A stretch of DNA of 64,000 nt from an uncultured Methanobrevibacter sp. (GTDB lineage Archaea > Methanobacteriota > Methanobacteria > Methanobacteriales > Methanobacteriaceae). The notes under the pieces are model-generated. The model ran no database searches. It saw only the letters and a program-made list of their open reading frames with translations, and was not told the origin of the DNA. Location of the stretch: the NCBI RefSeq assembly GCF_934746965.1, contig NZ_CAKVFS010000005.1:62001-126000 (forward strand), given 5' to 3'. Every line of letters starts with the position of its first letter. The first letter of the stretch is position 1. The translations under genes and the position numbers were made by a program. This document shows positions 45,748-53,173 of the stretch, piece by piece.

Positions 45748-46824
45748 ATGGAAATAAATGGAAGAATAAGATATGTTGACCAATTAAGAGCAGTTAGTAT
45801 ACTGTTTTTAATTGCAATAAACATAGCAATGGTTTTTAAGTATAAAAGTGTAGGAAATTTACAAGAATATGTTATCTTCACAACTTTTGGGTTTGGTGTA
45901 CCAATATTTCTCATGCTTTTAGGTTTATTAATGATTGATAGAGATTACTCAGATATTGGAAAATTTATTAAAACAGATTTTATAAGGATTTTTATTCCTT
46001 TTTTAATTTGGAATGCATTATTAGCTTTGCTTATGACTGCTTCTGCAGGTAAACTTGGTTTTAATGTTAGTTGTGTAAATTATTTTATTTCTAAATTCAT
46101 GACTCAACATTGGTATGCATGGATGTTGCTTGGTCTTTACTTATCTTTACCTATATTTGCTCCTTATGTTAGGGCAACAAAATTAAAAGGTGCAAAATAT
46201 TTCCTTATTCTTGCAATATCTGCATCACTTATCTATCAATTAATAGCATATATAGGGTCTCCAACCTATTTTAATTTAACTTTCTTTATAGGTCCAGTTC
46301 TCTACATGTTCTTAGGATATTATTTAGAAAATCATAAATTTAATATAAAATCTAAATGGTTAATATTGATTGGATTTATTATATTTTTAATAACAACAAT
46401 TTACATGATAAATTTTGATATATTTGTTAATGGAATTCAAAAAACAATATTTTTACATCATTACAACTTTCTCACGGAAAATTATGTAGATGTAAGTGTA
46501 GTAGCTATCTTACAGGCTACAGGAGTATTTTTAATGATAAAATATTTGAATGATCCTAAACTTCAAGATAATGTAATTCTAAAAAGAATACACAATAGTA
46601 AAAAATTTAATTTTTCAATAATAACAATTAGTAGATCATGTTATGGAGTTTATTTACTTAACCAATCATTATTGCTTATATTAACTACTTTTGTAGATAT
46701 TTCATTTTTGGATAATATTGTTGGGATTGTTTTATTAACATTTATCTTAGCATTTTTATGTTGTGCTATTATTTTAGGTTTAATAGAACTTGGAGTTCCT
46801 TCTAAATATATTGGTTATGATTAA
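45748..46824 (+). CDS. Acyltransferase 3 family membrane protein
   Basis: A 358-residue membrane protein with about ten helices. The N-terminal RIRYVDQLRAVSILFLIAIN matches the acyltransferase 3 (OafA/NolL-like) start with its conserved Asp and Arg, and later parts have QHWYAWMLLGLYL and RSCYGVYLLNQ. Relatives transfer acetyl or succinyl groups to sugars, so a role in decorating surface glycan is plausible. It is far from the polysaccharide cluster and stands alone, with AAGGTAAAG before the ATG. Confidence 0.82.
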   Translation: MEINGRIRYVDQLRAVSILFLIAINIAMVFKYKSVGNLQEYVIFTTFGFGVPIFLMLLGLLMIDRDYSDIGKFIKTDFIRIFIPFLIWNALLALLMTASAGKLGFNVSCVNYFISKFMTQHWYAWMLLGLYLSLPIFAPYVRATKLKGAKYFLILAISASLIYQLIAYIGSPTYFNLTFFIGPVLYMFLGYYLENHKFNIKSKWLILIGFIIFLITTIYMINFDIFVNGIQKTIFLHHYNFLTENYVDVSVVAILQATGVFLMIKYLNDPKLQDNVILKRIHNSKKFNFSIITISRSCYGVYLLNQSLLLILTTFVDISFLDNIVGIVLLTFILAFLCCAIILGLIELGVPSKYIGYD

Positions 46825-46828
46825 ATTC

Positions 46829-46852
46829 ATAACTTTTCTTTTTTTAAGTTAT
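46829..46852. terminator. Possible terminator after the acyltransferase gene
   Basis: ATAACTT and AAGTTAT, perfect 7-base arms around a T-rich 10-base loop, begin 5 bases after the stop. There is no T-run after the stem, so the call is weak. Confidence 0.4.
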
Positions 46853-46999
46853 CAAGTAAACTATAATTTAATATTATATGTTAAAACTGCTTTTTAGTTT
46901 TTAAAGTATGTATCGGCAAAGTTTTTTCCTTCCTTAATTTTAAATACAATATATAATAAAAATTAATATTAGTAATTTAATTTACAGGAGTTTTAAAAA

Positions 47000-48283
47000 A
47001 TGGATTTAAATATTAAAATTAATGATAAAAACCACTTAGATATTGGTGGTGCTGATGCATGTGATATTGCAGAAGAATTTGGAAGTCCTACTTATGTTAT
47101 TGATGAAAATAGGATAAGAGATAATTATAATAGGTTCTATAATGCATTTTCTAAATATTATTCTGATTTCAAAGTGTATTATGCTTGTAAAGCTAATACA
47201 AATTTAGCTGTAATGAAAATTCTTGAAAGTGAAGGATGTTGTATTGATGCAGTTTCTCCTGGCGAAGTCTATACTGCTAAAAAATTAGGATTTTCAGGAA
47301 ATAGGATTTTATTCACTGGTAATAATGTAACTACTGAAGAGTTAAAATTTGTAGCTGATCAAGATGCAGTAATTAATTTAGATTCAGTTTCTGCTTTAAA
47401 AAGATTGGCTGAAGTAGTTGATCCTGAAGGATTTAAAGTATCATTTAGAGTAAATCCAATGGTTGGTGCAGGTCACCATGATCATTGTATTACTGGTGGG
47501 GTAATGAGTAAATTTGGTATTATGGATAATGAAGCTGTGGAAGTTTATCAGCTTGCTGAAGATTTAGGTTTTACTCCAATTGGTATGCATTCTCATATTG
47601 GTTCAGGAATTTTAGACCCAGAACCATTTAAATTAGCTATTGAATCAACAATAGATATTGCAGGAAAAGTACATAATGAAGCTGGTGTTGACTTTGAATT
47701 TGTTGATTTTGGTGGGGGTGTGGGAATTCCATACACTCCAGAAGAAAACATTGTAGATATTGATACTTTTGCAAAAGAAAATATTGCATTATTTAAATCT
47801 AAATTAGAAGAACATGATTTAGGAAATCCAACAATGTATCTTGAACCTGGAAGATATTTAGTAGGAGATGCAAGTGTACTTTTAACTCGTGTAAATAGTG
47901 TAAAACAAAGTTATAGAAAATTTTTAGGTGTGGATTCTGGATTCCATACTTTACTTAGGCCAGCAATGTATGATTCTTATCATCATATTGTTGTAGCTAA
48001 TAAAATGGATGCACCAAACACTCAAGAAGTAGATATTGCGGGAAATGTTTGTGAATCTGGAGATTTATTTGCAAGAGATAGACCAATGCCTGATGTTGAG
48101 GAAGGAGATTTATTAGCTATTCTTAATGCAGGAGCATATGGATTTACCATGTCTTCAAATTACAATTCCAGACCAAAAGCATCAGAAGTCCTTGTTAAAT
48201 ATGGGGAATGCTTCTTAACCCGTGAAAGAGAAACATTTGAAGATTTATTCAATAAACAAACAATTCCTGATTACTTGCAATAG
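47000..48283 (+). CDS. lysA: Diaminopimelate decarboxylase
   Basis: Last step of lysine synthesis, converting meso-diaminopimelate to lysine with PLP. The 427 residues have the PLP Lys in VYYACKANTNLAV near 58, GMHSHIGSGI near 203, DFGGGVGIPY near 235, EPGRYLVGDA near 282 and CESGDLFARD near 349. CAGGAG lies before the ATG. dapF follows 9 bases after the stop, making a lysine operon. Pseudomurein cross-links also use lysine. Confidence 0.95.
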   Translation: MDLNIKINDKNHLDIGGADACDIAEEFGSPTYVIDENRIRDNYNRFYNAFSKYYSDFKVYYACKANTNLAVMKILESEGCCIDAVSPGEVYTAKKLGFSGNRILFTGNNVTTEELKFVADQDAVINLDSVSALKRLAEVVDPEGFKVSFRVNPMVGAGHHDHCITGGVMSKFGIMDNEAVEVYQLAEDLGFTPIGMHSHIGSGILDPEPFKLAIESTIDIAGKVHNEAGVDFEFVDFGGGVGIPYTPEENIVDIDTFAKENIALFKSKLEEHDLGNPTMYLEPGRYLVGDASVLLTRVNSVKQSYRKFLGVDSGFHTLLRPAMYDSYHHIVVANKMDAPNTQEVDIAGNVCESGDLFARDRPMPDVEEGDLLAILNAGAYGFTMSSNYNSRPKASEVLVKYGECFLTRERETFEDLFNKQTIPDYLQ

Positions 48284-48292
48284 GTGCCAAAC

Positions 48293-49153
48293 ATGGATTT
48301 AAAAGGATTGAAATTTTCTAAAATGCATGGGATTGGTAATGATTTCCCAATAATTGATGAAAGTAAAGGTGAAGTCATACCTGAAGAAGAAAAATGTGAA
48401 GCATGTAGATTTTTATGTCATAGGCATTTTGGTGTTGGTGGAGATGGAGTATTATTTGTAACTCCTTCTAATGTAGCAGATATTGGATATAGGATGTTTA
48501 ATCCTGATGGAAGCGAAGCTGAAATGTGTGGAAATGGTATTAGATGTTTTGCAGACTTTGTATATAGAAAAGGTATTTTAAAACAGGAAAAAATGACCGT
48601 TGAAACAAAATCTGGAATTAAAACTATAGAAATTACATTAAAAAATGATGAACCAGTATTATTTAAAGTAGATATGGGAACATCTACATTTAAGACTCCT
48701 GAAATTCCTATGACTTCTGATAAAGATGAATTCTTAGATTCTCCATTAGAAGTATTAGATGAAACATTTAATGTAACTGCTATTAGTGTTGGAAACCCTC
48801 ATGCAATCATATTTGTAAATAATGTTGATGAAATTGACATAAATAAATATGGTCCAGCTATTGAGACTCATGAAGTTTTCCCTGAAAAAATTAATGTCCA
48901 TTTTGTTGAAGTAATTTCTAAAAATGAAGGAAAAATGATTACTTGGGAACGTGGTGCTGGAGTTACATTAGCTTGTGGTACTGGAGCTACTTCAACAGCT
49001 ATTTCTGGATTTAAGTTAGGCCTGTTTGATAAGGAAGTATTATTACATCTTCCTGGAGGAGACTTAAAATTTAATGTATATGAAAAAGATGATGAGTTAG
49101 GAGCTTTAATGGAAGGTCCTGCTAAATTAGTCTTTGATGGAGAAATTCAATAA
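48293..49153 (+). CDS. dapF: Diaminopimelate epimerase
   Basis: Turns LL- into meso-diaminopimelate, the substrate of LysA. The two catalytic Cys are in AEMCGNGIRCFA near 76 and TLACGTGATST near 227, and the start has KMHGIGNDF. GGTG after the lysA stop is the ribosome site for ATG 48293; the GTG at 48284 is in frame but within the site. 286 residues. The gene is convergent with the hemK-like gene, separated by 17 bases. Confidence 0.94.
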   Translation: MDLKGLKFSKMHGIGNDFPIIDESKGEVIPEEEKCEACRFLCHRHFGVGGDGVLFVTPSNVADIGYRMFNPDGSEAEMCGNGIRCFADFVYRKGILKQEKMTVETKSGIKTIEITLKNDEPVLFKVDMGTSTFKTPEIPMTSDKDEFLDSPLEVLDETFNVTAISVGNPHAIIFVNNVDEIDINKYGPAIETHEVFPEKINVHFVEVISKNEGKMITWERGAGVTLACGTGATSTAISGFKLGLFDKEVLLHLPGGDLKFNVYEKDDELGALMEGPAKLVFDGEIQ

Positions 49154-49170
49154 TTTCTCTTTTATTTTTT

Positions 49171-49752
49171 TTATAAATAACCATTAATTAATACAATATC
49201 TTCAAAAAAGAAATGTTCACTAACGGCTATTTCACTAACAAAACCTTGATTGTCAAGAATATCTAAAGTTTTATCATTGTCTGAAAGTGAAGATTGAATC
49301 AGTTGGACGATTCCACCATCATTTAAGTGATTTTTCACTTCATCTAAAAAAAGATCAATTACTTTTCTACCATCTAATCCACCATCAAATGCATAATTTA
49401 AGTTGTCATCAAGAACTTCATCATTTTCAGTAGGTAGATATGGAGTATTAAATAAAATTACATCAAACTTTCTATTTTTTACAGGTTCAAATAGATTACC
49501 AAACAATAATTCAATATTTTCAATATTATTAGCTTTAAAATTTTTACTAGCTAATTCAATTGCATCATAGTTAATATCTGTAGCTGTAACTTTATTAGTT
49601 AATTTTGAAGCATACATTGCCACTATTCCAGATCCAGTTCCAATTTCAAGAACACTTTGACCATTTTTTATTAAAAGATTTTCAGCTAGCATATAACTGT
49701 CTTCAGCTGGGGTATAAACAGTTTCTGCAGTATCTATTATAAAATTATCCAT
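49171..49752 (-). CDS. HemK/Mtq2-like protein methyltransferase
   Basis: A 193-residue SAM-dependent methyltransferase of the archaeal HemK2/Mtq2 type, which methylates a Gln in release factor aRF1 with a small partner (Trm112 in eukaryotes). SAM motif VLEIGTGSGIV is near 35. The catalytic motif, normally NPPY, reads NTPYLPT near 105. ATG 49752 lies about 9 bases after AGGAG. It ends the DUF655-ksgA run, with 6 bases between it and ksgA. Confidence 0.85.
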   Translation of the reverse strand: MDNFIIDTAETVYTPAEDSYMLAENLLIKNGQSVLEIGTGSGIVAMYASKLTNKVTATDINYDAIELASKNFKANNIENIELLFGNLFEPVKNRKFDVILFNTPYLPTENDEVLDDNLNYAFDGGLDGRKVIDLFLDEVKNHLNDGGIVQLIQSSLSDNDKTLDILDNQGFVSEIAVSEHFFFEDIVLINGYL

Positions 49753-49758
49753 CAAATA

Positions 49759-50640
49759 TTACTCCTGTAAAATAGAATTTAATTTTAATGAAAGATAAAG
49801 TATTTCTTCAGGGGTTATGGTTGTTATTCGTTTAGATAAATATTCTTCAATTTTCTTTTGATTAATTGAATTTAATTTATTTTTTATTTCTTTTTTATCT
49901 AAATCTGTAATAATATGCCTAGAATCAATTAAAGCATTTTTAACTTTTTTATTTCTGTGTTGGAACAATGCTTGAACGTATTTTGAATAAATTTTAAAAT
50001 CATCTTCATTTATTTGGGTTAACTCAGAAATTTTTGGAGTTAATTTGACAACACTTGAATCAACTTTTGGTTTTGGAATAAAACTTTCAGCACTTACATT
50101 AGTTAATGTTTCAACATCACATTTAAAATATAACATGGCAGAAAGCCTAGAGTAATCTTTAGTTCCTACTTTACCATTCATTCTTGATGCAAACTCTTTT
50201 TGATACATTAAAATGGCTAATTGGAAATCATAATTTAAAAATTTAAATGTAATTGGTGATGAAATTTGATAAGGTAGATTTGCAATGATTTTATTAAATT
50301 TAGGGAATTCTACATTTAATGCATCATCGTTAATTAATTCTACGTTATCTATATTTTCATTTTTTAACCGTTCTTCTAATATTTGGCAAATATTAGAGTC
50401 TTGTTCAATAGCTATTACTTTTTTAGCTCTTTTAGCAAGTTCAATTGTTAATGTTCCAATTCCAGGACCTATTTCTAATACAATGTCCTTTTTTGTAAGG
50501 TTACCAAAACTGATAATTTGATCTCGTTTATTTCTATCTATTAAATAGTTTTGTCCAAGATTTTTGTTTAAAGTTATTCCATGTTCTTTAAGAATAGCTT
50601 TTGTTGTTTTTGATAATGAAGAGGAATTGTCACTATTCAA
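49759..50640 (-). CDS. ksgA: 16S rRNA dimethyladenosine transferase KsgA/Dim1
   Basis: Dimethylates two adjacent adenines near the 3' end of 16S rRNA in small-subunit assembly. About 293 residues with LGQNYLIDRN at the start, VLEIGPGIGTLT for SAM, IANLPYQISSP as the catalytic NLPY, and a C-terminal basic region with ALFQHRNKKVKNAL. I use TTG 50640, 4 bases after GTGAT (50645-50649); the in-frame GTG at 50649 is part of that site. It directly follows DUF655. Confidence 0.92.
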   Translation of the reverse strand: MNSDNSSSLSKTTKAILKEHGITLNKNLGQNYLIDRNKRDQIISFGNLTKKDIVLEIGPGIGTLTIELAKRAKKVIAIEQDSNICQILEERLKNENIDNVELINDDALNVEFPKFNKIIANLPYQISSPITFKFLNYDFQLAILMYQKEFASRMNGKVGTKDYSRLSAMLYFKCDVETLTNVSAESFIPKPKVDSSVVKLTPKISELTQINEDDFKIYSKYVQALFQHRNKKVKNALIDSRHIITDLDKKEIKNKLNSINQKKIEEYLSKRITTITPEEILYLSLKLNSILQE

Positions 50641-50649
50641 TATTATCAC

Positions 50650-51309
50650 TTACTTTCTTTGATTTCTATTACTTCTATGATTCCTTCTGTGTTTTTTTGG
50701 AGCTTTTGGAATTGGTGTAAATAAATAATATTTTTTCTTACCTTTTTTTGCTGTTGTTGTATCAAGTTCCTGTATTACTCTATTTACAATCATTTCAGCA
50801 GGATCATTTAATGAAGGAACTCTGTTTGTTATGTCTTCAAAGCTTTCAAATGGTTTTTCTTTTCTAGCTTCAACGATTTCCCACATGTATTTTTTACCAA
50901 TACCTGGAATCAATTCTAATTTGTGAAGTCTGGTACTAATTGCACCAGCAGTGTTGAAGAATTCTACATATTTTTCTTCGTTTGATTTGACTATTTCACG
51001 TATAGCATATTCTAACTCAATTCTACTAGTTGCAGTTAAGTTTTCATAGTTTAATTTTCCAAGAATTTTGTATATTTTATCTCTTTTTCCTTTTCCAATA
51101 TATACAGTATCTTGAATTTCTAAATCAACTCCTTTTTTAGGAACTAATTCTAGTAAAGTGAAATACTCAGTACCAATAGCTTGAGCAATAGCTTTTCCCT
51201 TAAATTTAGACATATCTGAGTTTACATAACCTAAACTAAGATAATCTAATATAACAGCATTGTCTTCAGTTGCTGAAGGTATTTTATTTTTTTTATTTTT
51301 TGTTTCCAT
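50650..51309 (-). CDS. DUF655 family RNA-binding protein
   Basis: A 219-residue archaeal protein of the DUF655 family, with an OB-like N-terminal part (LDYLSLGYVN, QDTVYIGKGKRDKIYKI) and a central helix-hairpin-helix (LELIPGIGKKYMWEI). The C-terminus is very basic (KHRRNHRSNRNQ), fitting nucleic-acid binding. Function is not established; it sits next to ksgA and rpl21e-rpoF in many archaea. GTGAT before the ATG is the ribosome site. Confidence 0.85.
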   Translation of the reverse strand: METKNKKNKIPSATEDNAVILDYLSLGYVNSDMSKFKGKAIAQAIGTEYFTLLELVPKKGVDLEIQDTVYIGKGKRDKIYKILGKLNYENLTATSRIELEYAIREIVKSNEEKYVEFFNTAGAISTRLHKLELIPGIGKKYMWEIVEARKEKPFESFEDITNRVPSLNDPAEMIVNRVIQELDTTTAKKGKKKYYLFTPIPKAPKKHRRNHRSNRNQRK

Positions 51310-51332
51310 CTTATCACTTCACTTTTGAGCTG

Positions 51333-51353
51333 TTCCATCATTTATTGATGGAA
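51333..51353. repeat. Inverted repeat just upstream of DUF655
   Basis: TTCCATCA-TTTAT-TGATGGAA is a perfect 8-base inverted repeat about 25 bases before the DUF655 start, in what should be its leader. No T-run follows on the minus strand, so it is not a simple terminator for that strand. Confidence 0.4.
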
Positions 51354-51521
51354 TTTATTTAATTAACTCATTTAAGAATATTGTTTAATAGTTTACAATT
51401 CATTCTAATTTTTTCATGTTTCAAGTTTTGATTGCCAATTTGATAAACTATAATTATATGTTTAATTTTTAACTTAAATAAACATATCTAAAAAGTAGTA
51501 ATGTGAGTATTAATTATATAA

Positions 51522-51556
51522 AAAGTAAAAAAAGAAGAATAGTTTTAAAACTATTC
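51522..51556 (-). terminator. Terminator of the rpl21e-rpoF transcript
   Basis: GAATAGTTTTAAAACTATTC, a perfect 20-base palindrome (51537-51556), contains the rpoF stop codon and on the minus strand is followed by TTCTTC and a T-rich tract. It separates rpoF from DUF655, which starts 240 bases downstream. The gap between them holds nothing else I can identify. Confidence 0.6.
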
Positions 51557-51895
51557 AATGATGTCATATTGATTTAATATTTCAAGAATATCTTCCATTT
51601 GCTCTTTTTCAATATGTGCAGCTTCTTTAGCAAATATTAATCTTAAATCAGATAAATCTTGTGGAATTAAATCAACAATACGAACTGCAACTTTATGTCT
51701 TAAACCAACTTTATCTTCAAGTTCTGATATTATTTTGTCACTGTCTTCAATAGAATATCTTTTAAATCTTGAAAGGTGATTTAAAGTAATATTTTGTTCG
51801 TAGTTTAATTCATTTTCTTGTGAAAATTTTTCGAGAGCTTCTTTAACTTTTACACTTTGAATTGGTTCGCTCTCAATTATTTTTTTCCCAATCAT
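51551..51895 (-). CDS. rpoF: DNA-directed RNA polymerase subunit F (Rpb4-like)
   Basis: Forms the polymerase stalk with RpoE. About 114 residues, starting MIGKKIIESEPI, with an HRDC-like helical C-terminus (LRHKVAVRIVDLIPQDLSDLR). I choose ATG 51895 with TGAT 4 bases upstream; ATG 51904, which abuts the rpl21e stop, adds three residues. Pairing with rpl21e is usual in archaea. Confidence 0.93.
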   Translation of the reverse strand: MIGKKIIESEPIQSVKVKEALEKFSQENELNYEQNITLNHLSRFKRYSIEDSDKIISELEDKVGLRHKVAVRIVDLIPQDLSDLRLIFAKEAAHIEKEQMEDILEILNQYDIIE

Positions 51896-51904
51896 AGTTA
51901 TCAT

Positions 51905-52201
51905 TTATTCATTTTTTTGTAATTTTAAGTGATCAGGTCTGATAATTAATTCTTTTGCTTTGTTTCCATCATTTAATGAAACAATGTATGCTTTTCCTTT
52001 TTTATCAGTGATTTTACCAGTTTTTCCATGGAACCTTGGGTGTGGTTGACCTTTTTGGATACTTGGGTTAATAGTAATGTGAACTAAGTCTCCTTCGTTG
52101 AATTTTTGGAGTCTGTTAGTGATTGGGTTAGACCTACCTTCTCTTACTACTTTTGTCATTTTTCTTCTTGATTTACTTCTAAATCCTCTAGATCTTTGCA
52201 T
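51905..52201 (-). CDS. rpl21e: 50S ribosomal protein L21e
   Basis: A 98-residue archaeal/eukaryotic ribosomal protein with the basic start MQRSRGFRSKSRRKM and the SH3-like core (GDLVHITINPSIQKGQPHPRFHGKTG). GAGGTT lies 8 bases before the ATG. It is the first gene of a short transcript with rpoF, and its leader carries the unusual two-stem element at 52243-52294. Confidence 0.95.
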   Translation of the reverse strand: MQRSRGFRSKSRRKMTKVVREGRSNPITNRLQKFNEGDLVHITINPSIQKGQPHPRFHGKTGKITDKKGKAYIVSLNDGNKAKELIIRPDHLKLQKNE

Positions 52202-52242
52202 TTAAATAACCTCTTTTATAAATTAATGCACTGGGTAATGAA

Positions 52243-52294
52243 TCTATGTTATCAGCTACCTAGTATAAATTGCCCATAATACTAGTAACATAGA
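52243..52294 (-). promoter_or_regulatory. Two-stem structured element in the rpl21e leader
   Basis: Outer arms TCTATGTTA / TAACATAGA (9 bp, perfect) enclose inner arms CTAGTAT / ATACTAG (7 bp, perfect). On one side the two stems are contiguous and on the other they are split by an 8-base bulge. The 12-base loop has TGGG, which could pair with CCCA a few bases beyond the outer stem (52231-52234) to form a pseudoknot. A TATA-like ATTTATAATTT (about 52303-52313) would start transcription near the outer stem, so the element would form the 5' end of the mRNA, 42 bases before the ATG. Confidence 0.6.
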
Positions 52295-52432
52295 ATATAA
52301 AAATTATAAATTATTATCACATACTTGATAATATTAAATTATTTCTATAAAGCTATTAATATACTTTTAGTTTTTCAGATTTTTTTTAAAAAATAAAGAA
52401 AGAATAAAAAAGAATTATTCTAATTTTTTTAG

Positions 52433-53044
52433 TTAGGCAGTTATTGGTGCATCTTGTTTAGCCCATTTAGTAACTTTAACTGTAATTGGTTGAGCTATGA
52501 ATGTCCAAATAAACATTATTGTGAAATGAACAAGAATCATTATTGCTATATTTGTCCAACTTACTGTAAATGCAAATGCTAATGATATGAATATTGTGTT
52601 ATCTATTATTTCACCAATTGCAATAGCTCCAATAGATTTATATCCTACATTTCCGTCTTCTGATTTTTCTTTAAGTATACTAGTTAATTTAGCATTTACA
52701 AAGTTACCAATAATATATGAGATAAATGATGAAATTAACATTCTTGGAGTTTGTGAGAATATATATGCAAAACTATCTTGCCCTTCCCAGAAAGTGGCTG
52801 CAGGTAACATTAATGCGATTGTTGAAACAACAACAAAAAGTAAGTTACAGACTACACCAAAAAGAATAGTTTTTTGAGCAGTTGATTCTCCATATGTATC
52901 AGCTATTACTGATGTGAGAATAAAGACTACTGGATAGATTATTACTCCACAAGGAACTGTAAGTCCCCAGAAACCTAAATCTAATATTTTTATAGTAACA
53001 ATATTTGTTGTAATGAAAGCTACACAAAATATTGTAATTAACAT
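52433..53044 (-). CDS. VUT-family (YhhQ-like) transporter, queuosine-precursor type
   Basis: A membrane protein of 203 residues with six helices and the family marks FITTNIVTIKIL, SVIADTYGES, FISYIIGNFVNAKL and GEIIDNTIF. YhhQ relatives take up queuosine precursors; in archaea the product could feed archaeosine synthesis. The ATG at 53044 has no clear ribosome site, yet the frame stays open upstream for 16 codons without an ATG, GTG or TTG, so the true start may be unusual. A long hairpin lies just before the gene. Confidence 0.78.
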   Translation of the reverse strand: MLITIFCVAFITTNIVTIKILDLGFWGLTVPCGVIIYPVVFILTSVIADTYGESTAQKTILFGVVCNLLFVVVSTIALMLPAATFWEGQDSFAYIFSQTPRMLISSFISYIIGNFVNAKLTSILKEKSEDGNVGYKSIGAIAIGEIIDNTIFISLAFAFTVSWTNIAIMILVHFTIMFIWTFIAQPITVKVTKWAKQDAPITA

Positions 53045-53077
53045 TATTTTCTTTTCTAAATAGTTTAAATTTAAATT

Positions 53078-53127
53078 TATAGAAATTCCCCCTAAGTTAT
53101 ATTTTTACTTTTGAGGGAGTTTCTATA
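53078..53127 (-). promoter_or_regulatory. Long hairpin upstream of the VUT transporter gene
   Basis: On the minus strand, arms TATAGAAACTCCCTC and GGGGGAATTTCTATA pair over about 14 of 15 positions (one mismatch, one G-U) around a 20-base A-rich loop. It lies between the nrdD stop and the transporter start and is not followed by a T-run, so it is not a plain terminator. The 3' arm contains GGGGGA, a possible ribosome site that the hairpin would hide. It does not match a preQ1 riboswitch as I remember them. Confidence 0.5.
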
Positions 53128-53173
53128 ATAAATTTATGATAAAAAATGGAATGGTGAATGGTTTTAATAAGTT

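Noticed and set aside
53078..53127. Treating the hairpin as the nrdD terminator
   Set aside because: No T-run follows the stem on the minus strand, and it lies 47 bases beyond the nrdD stop.
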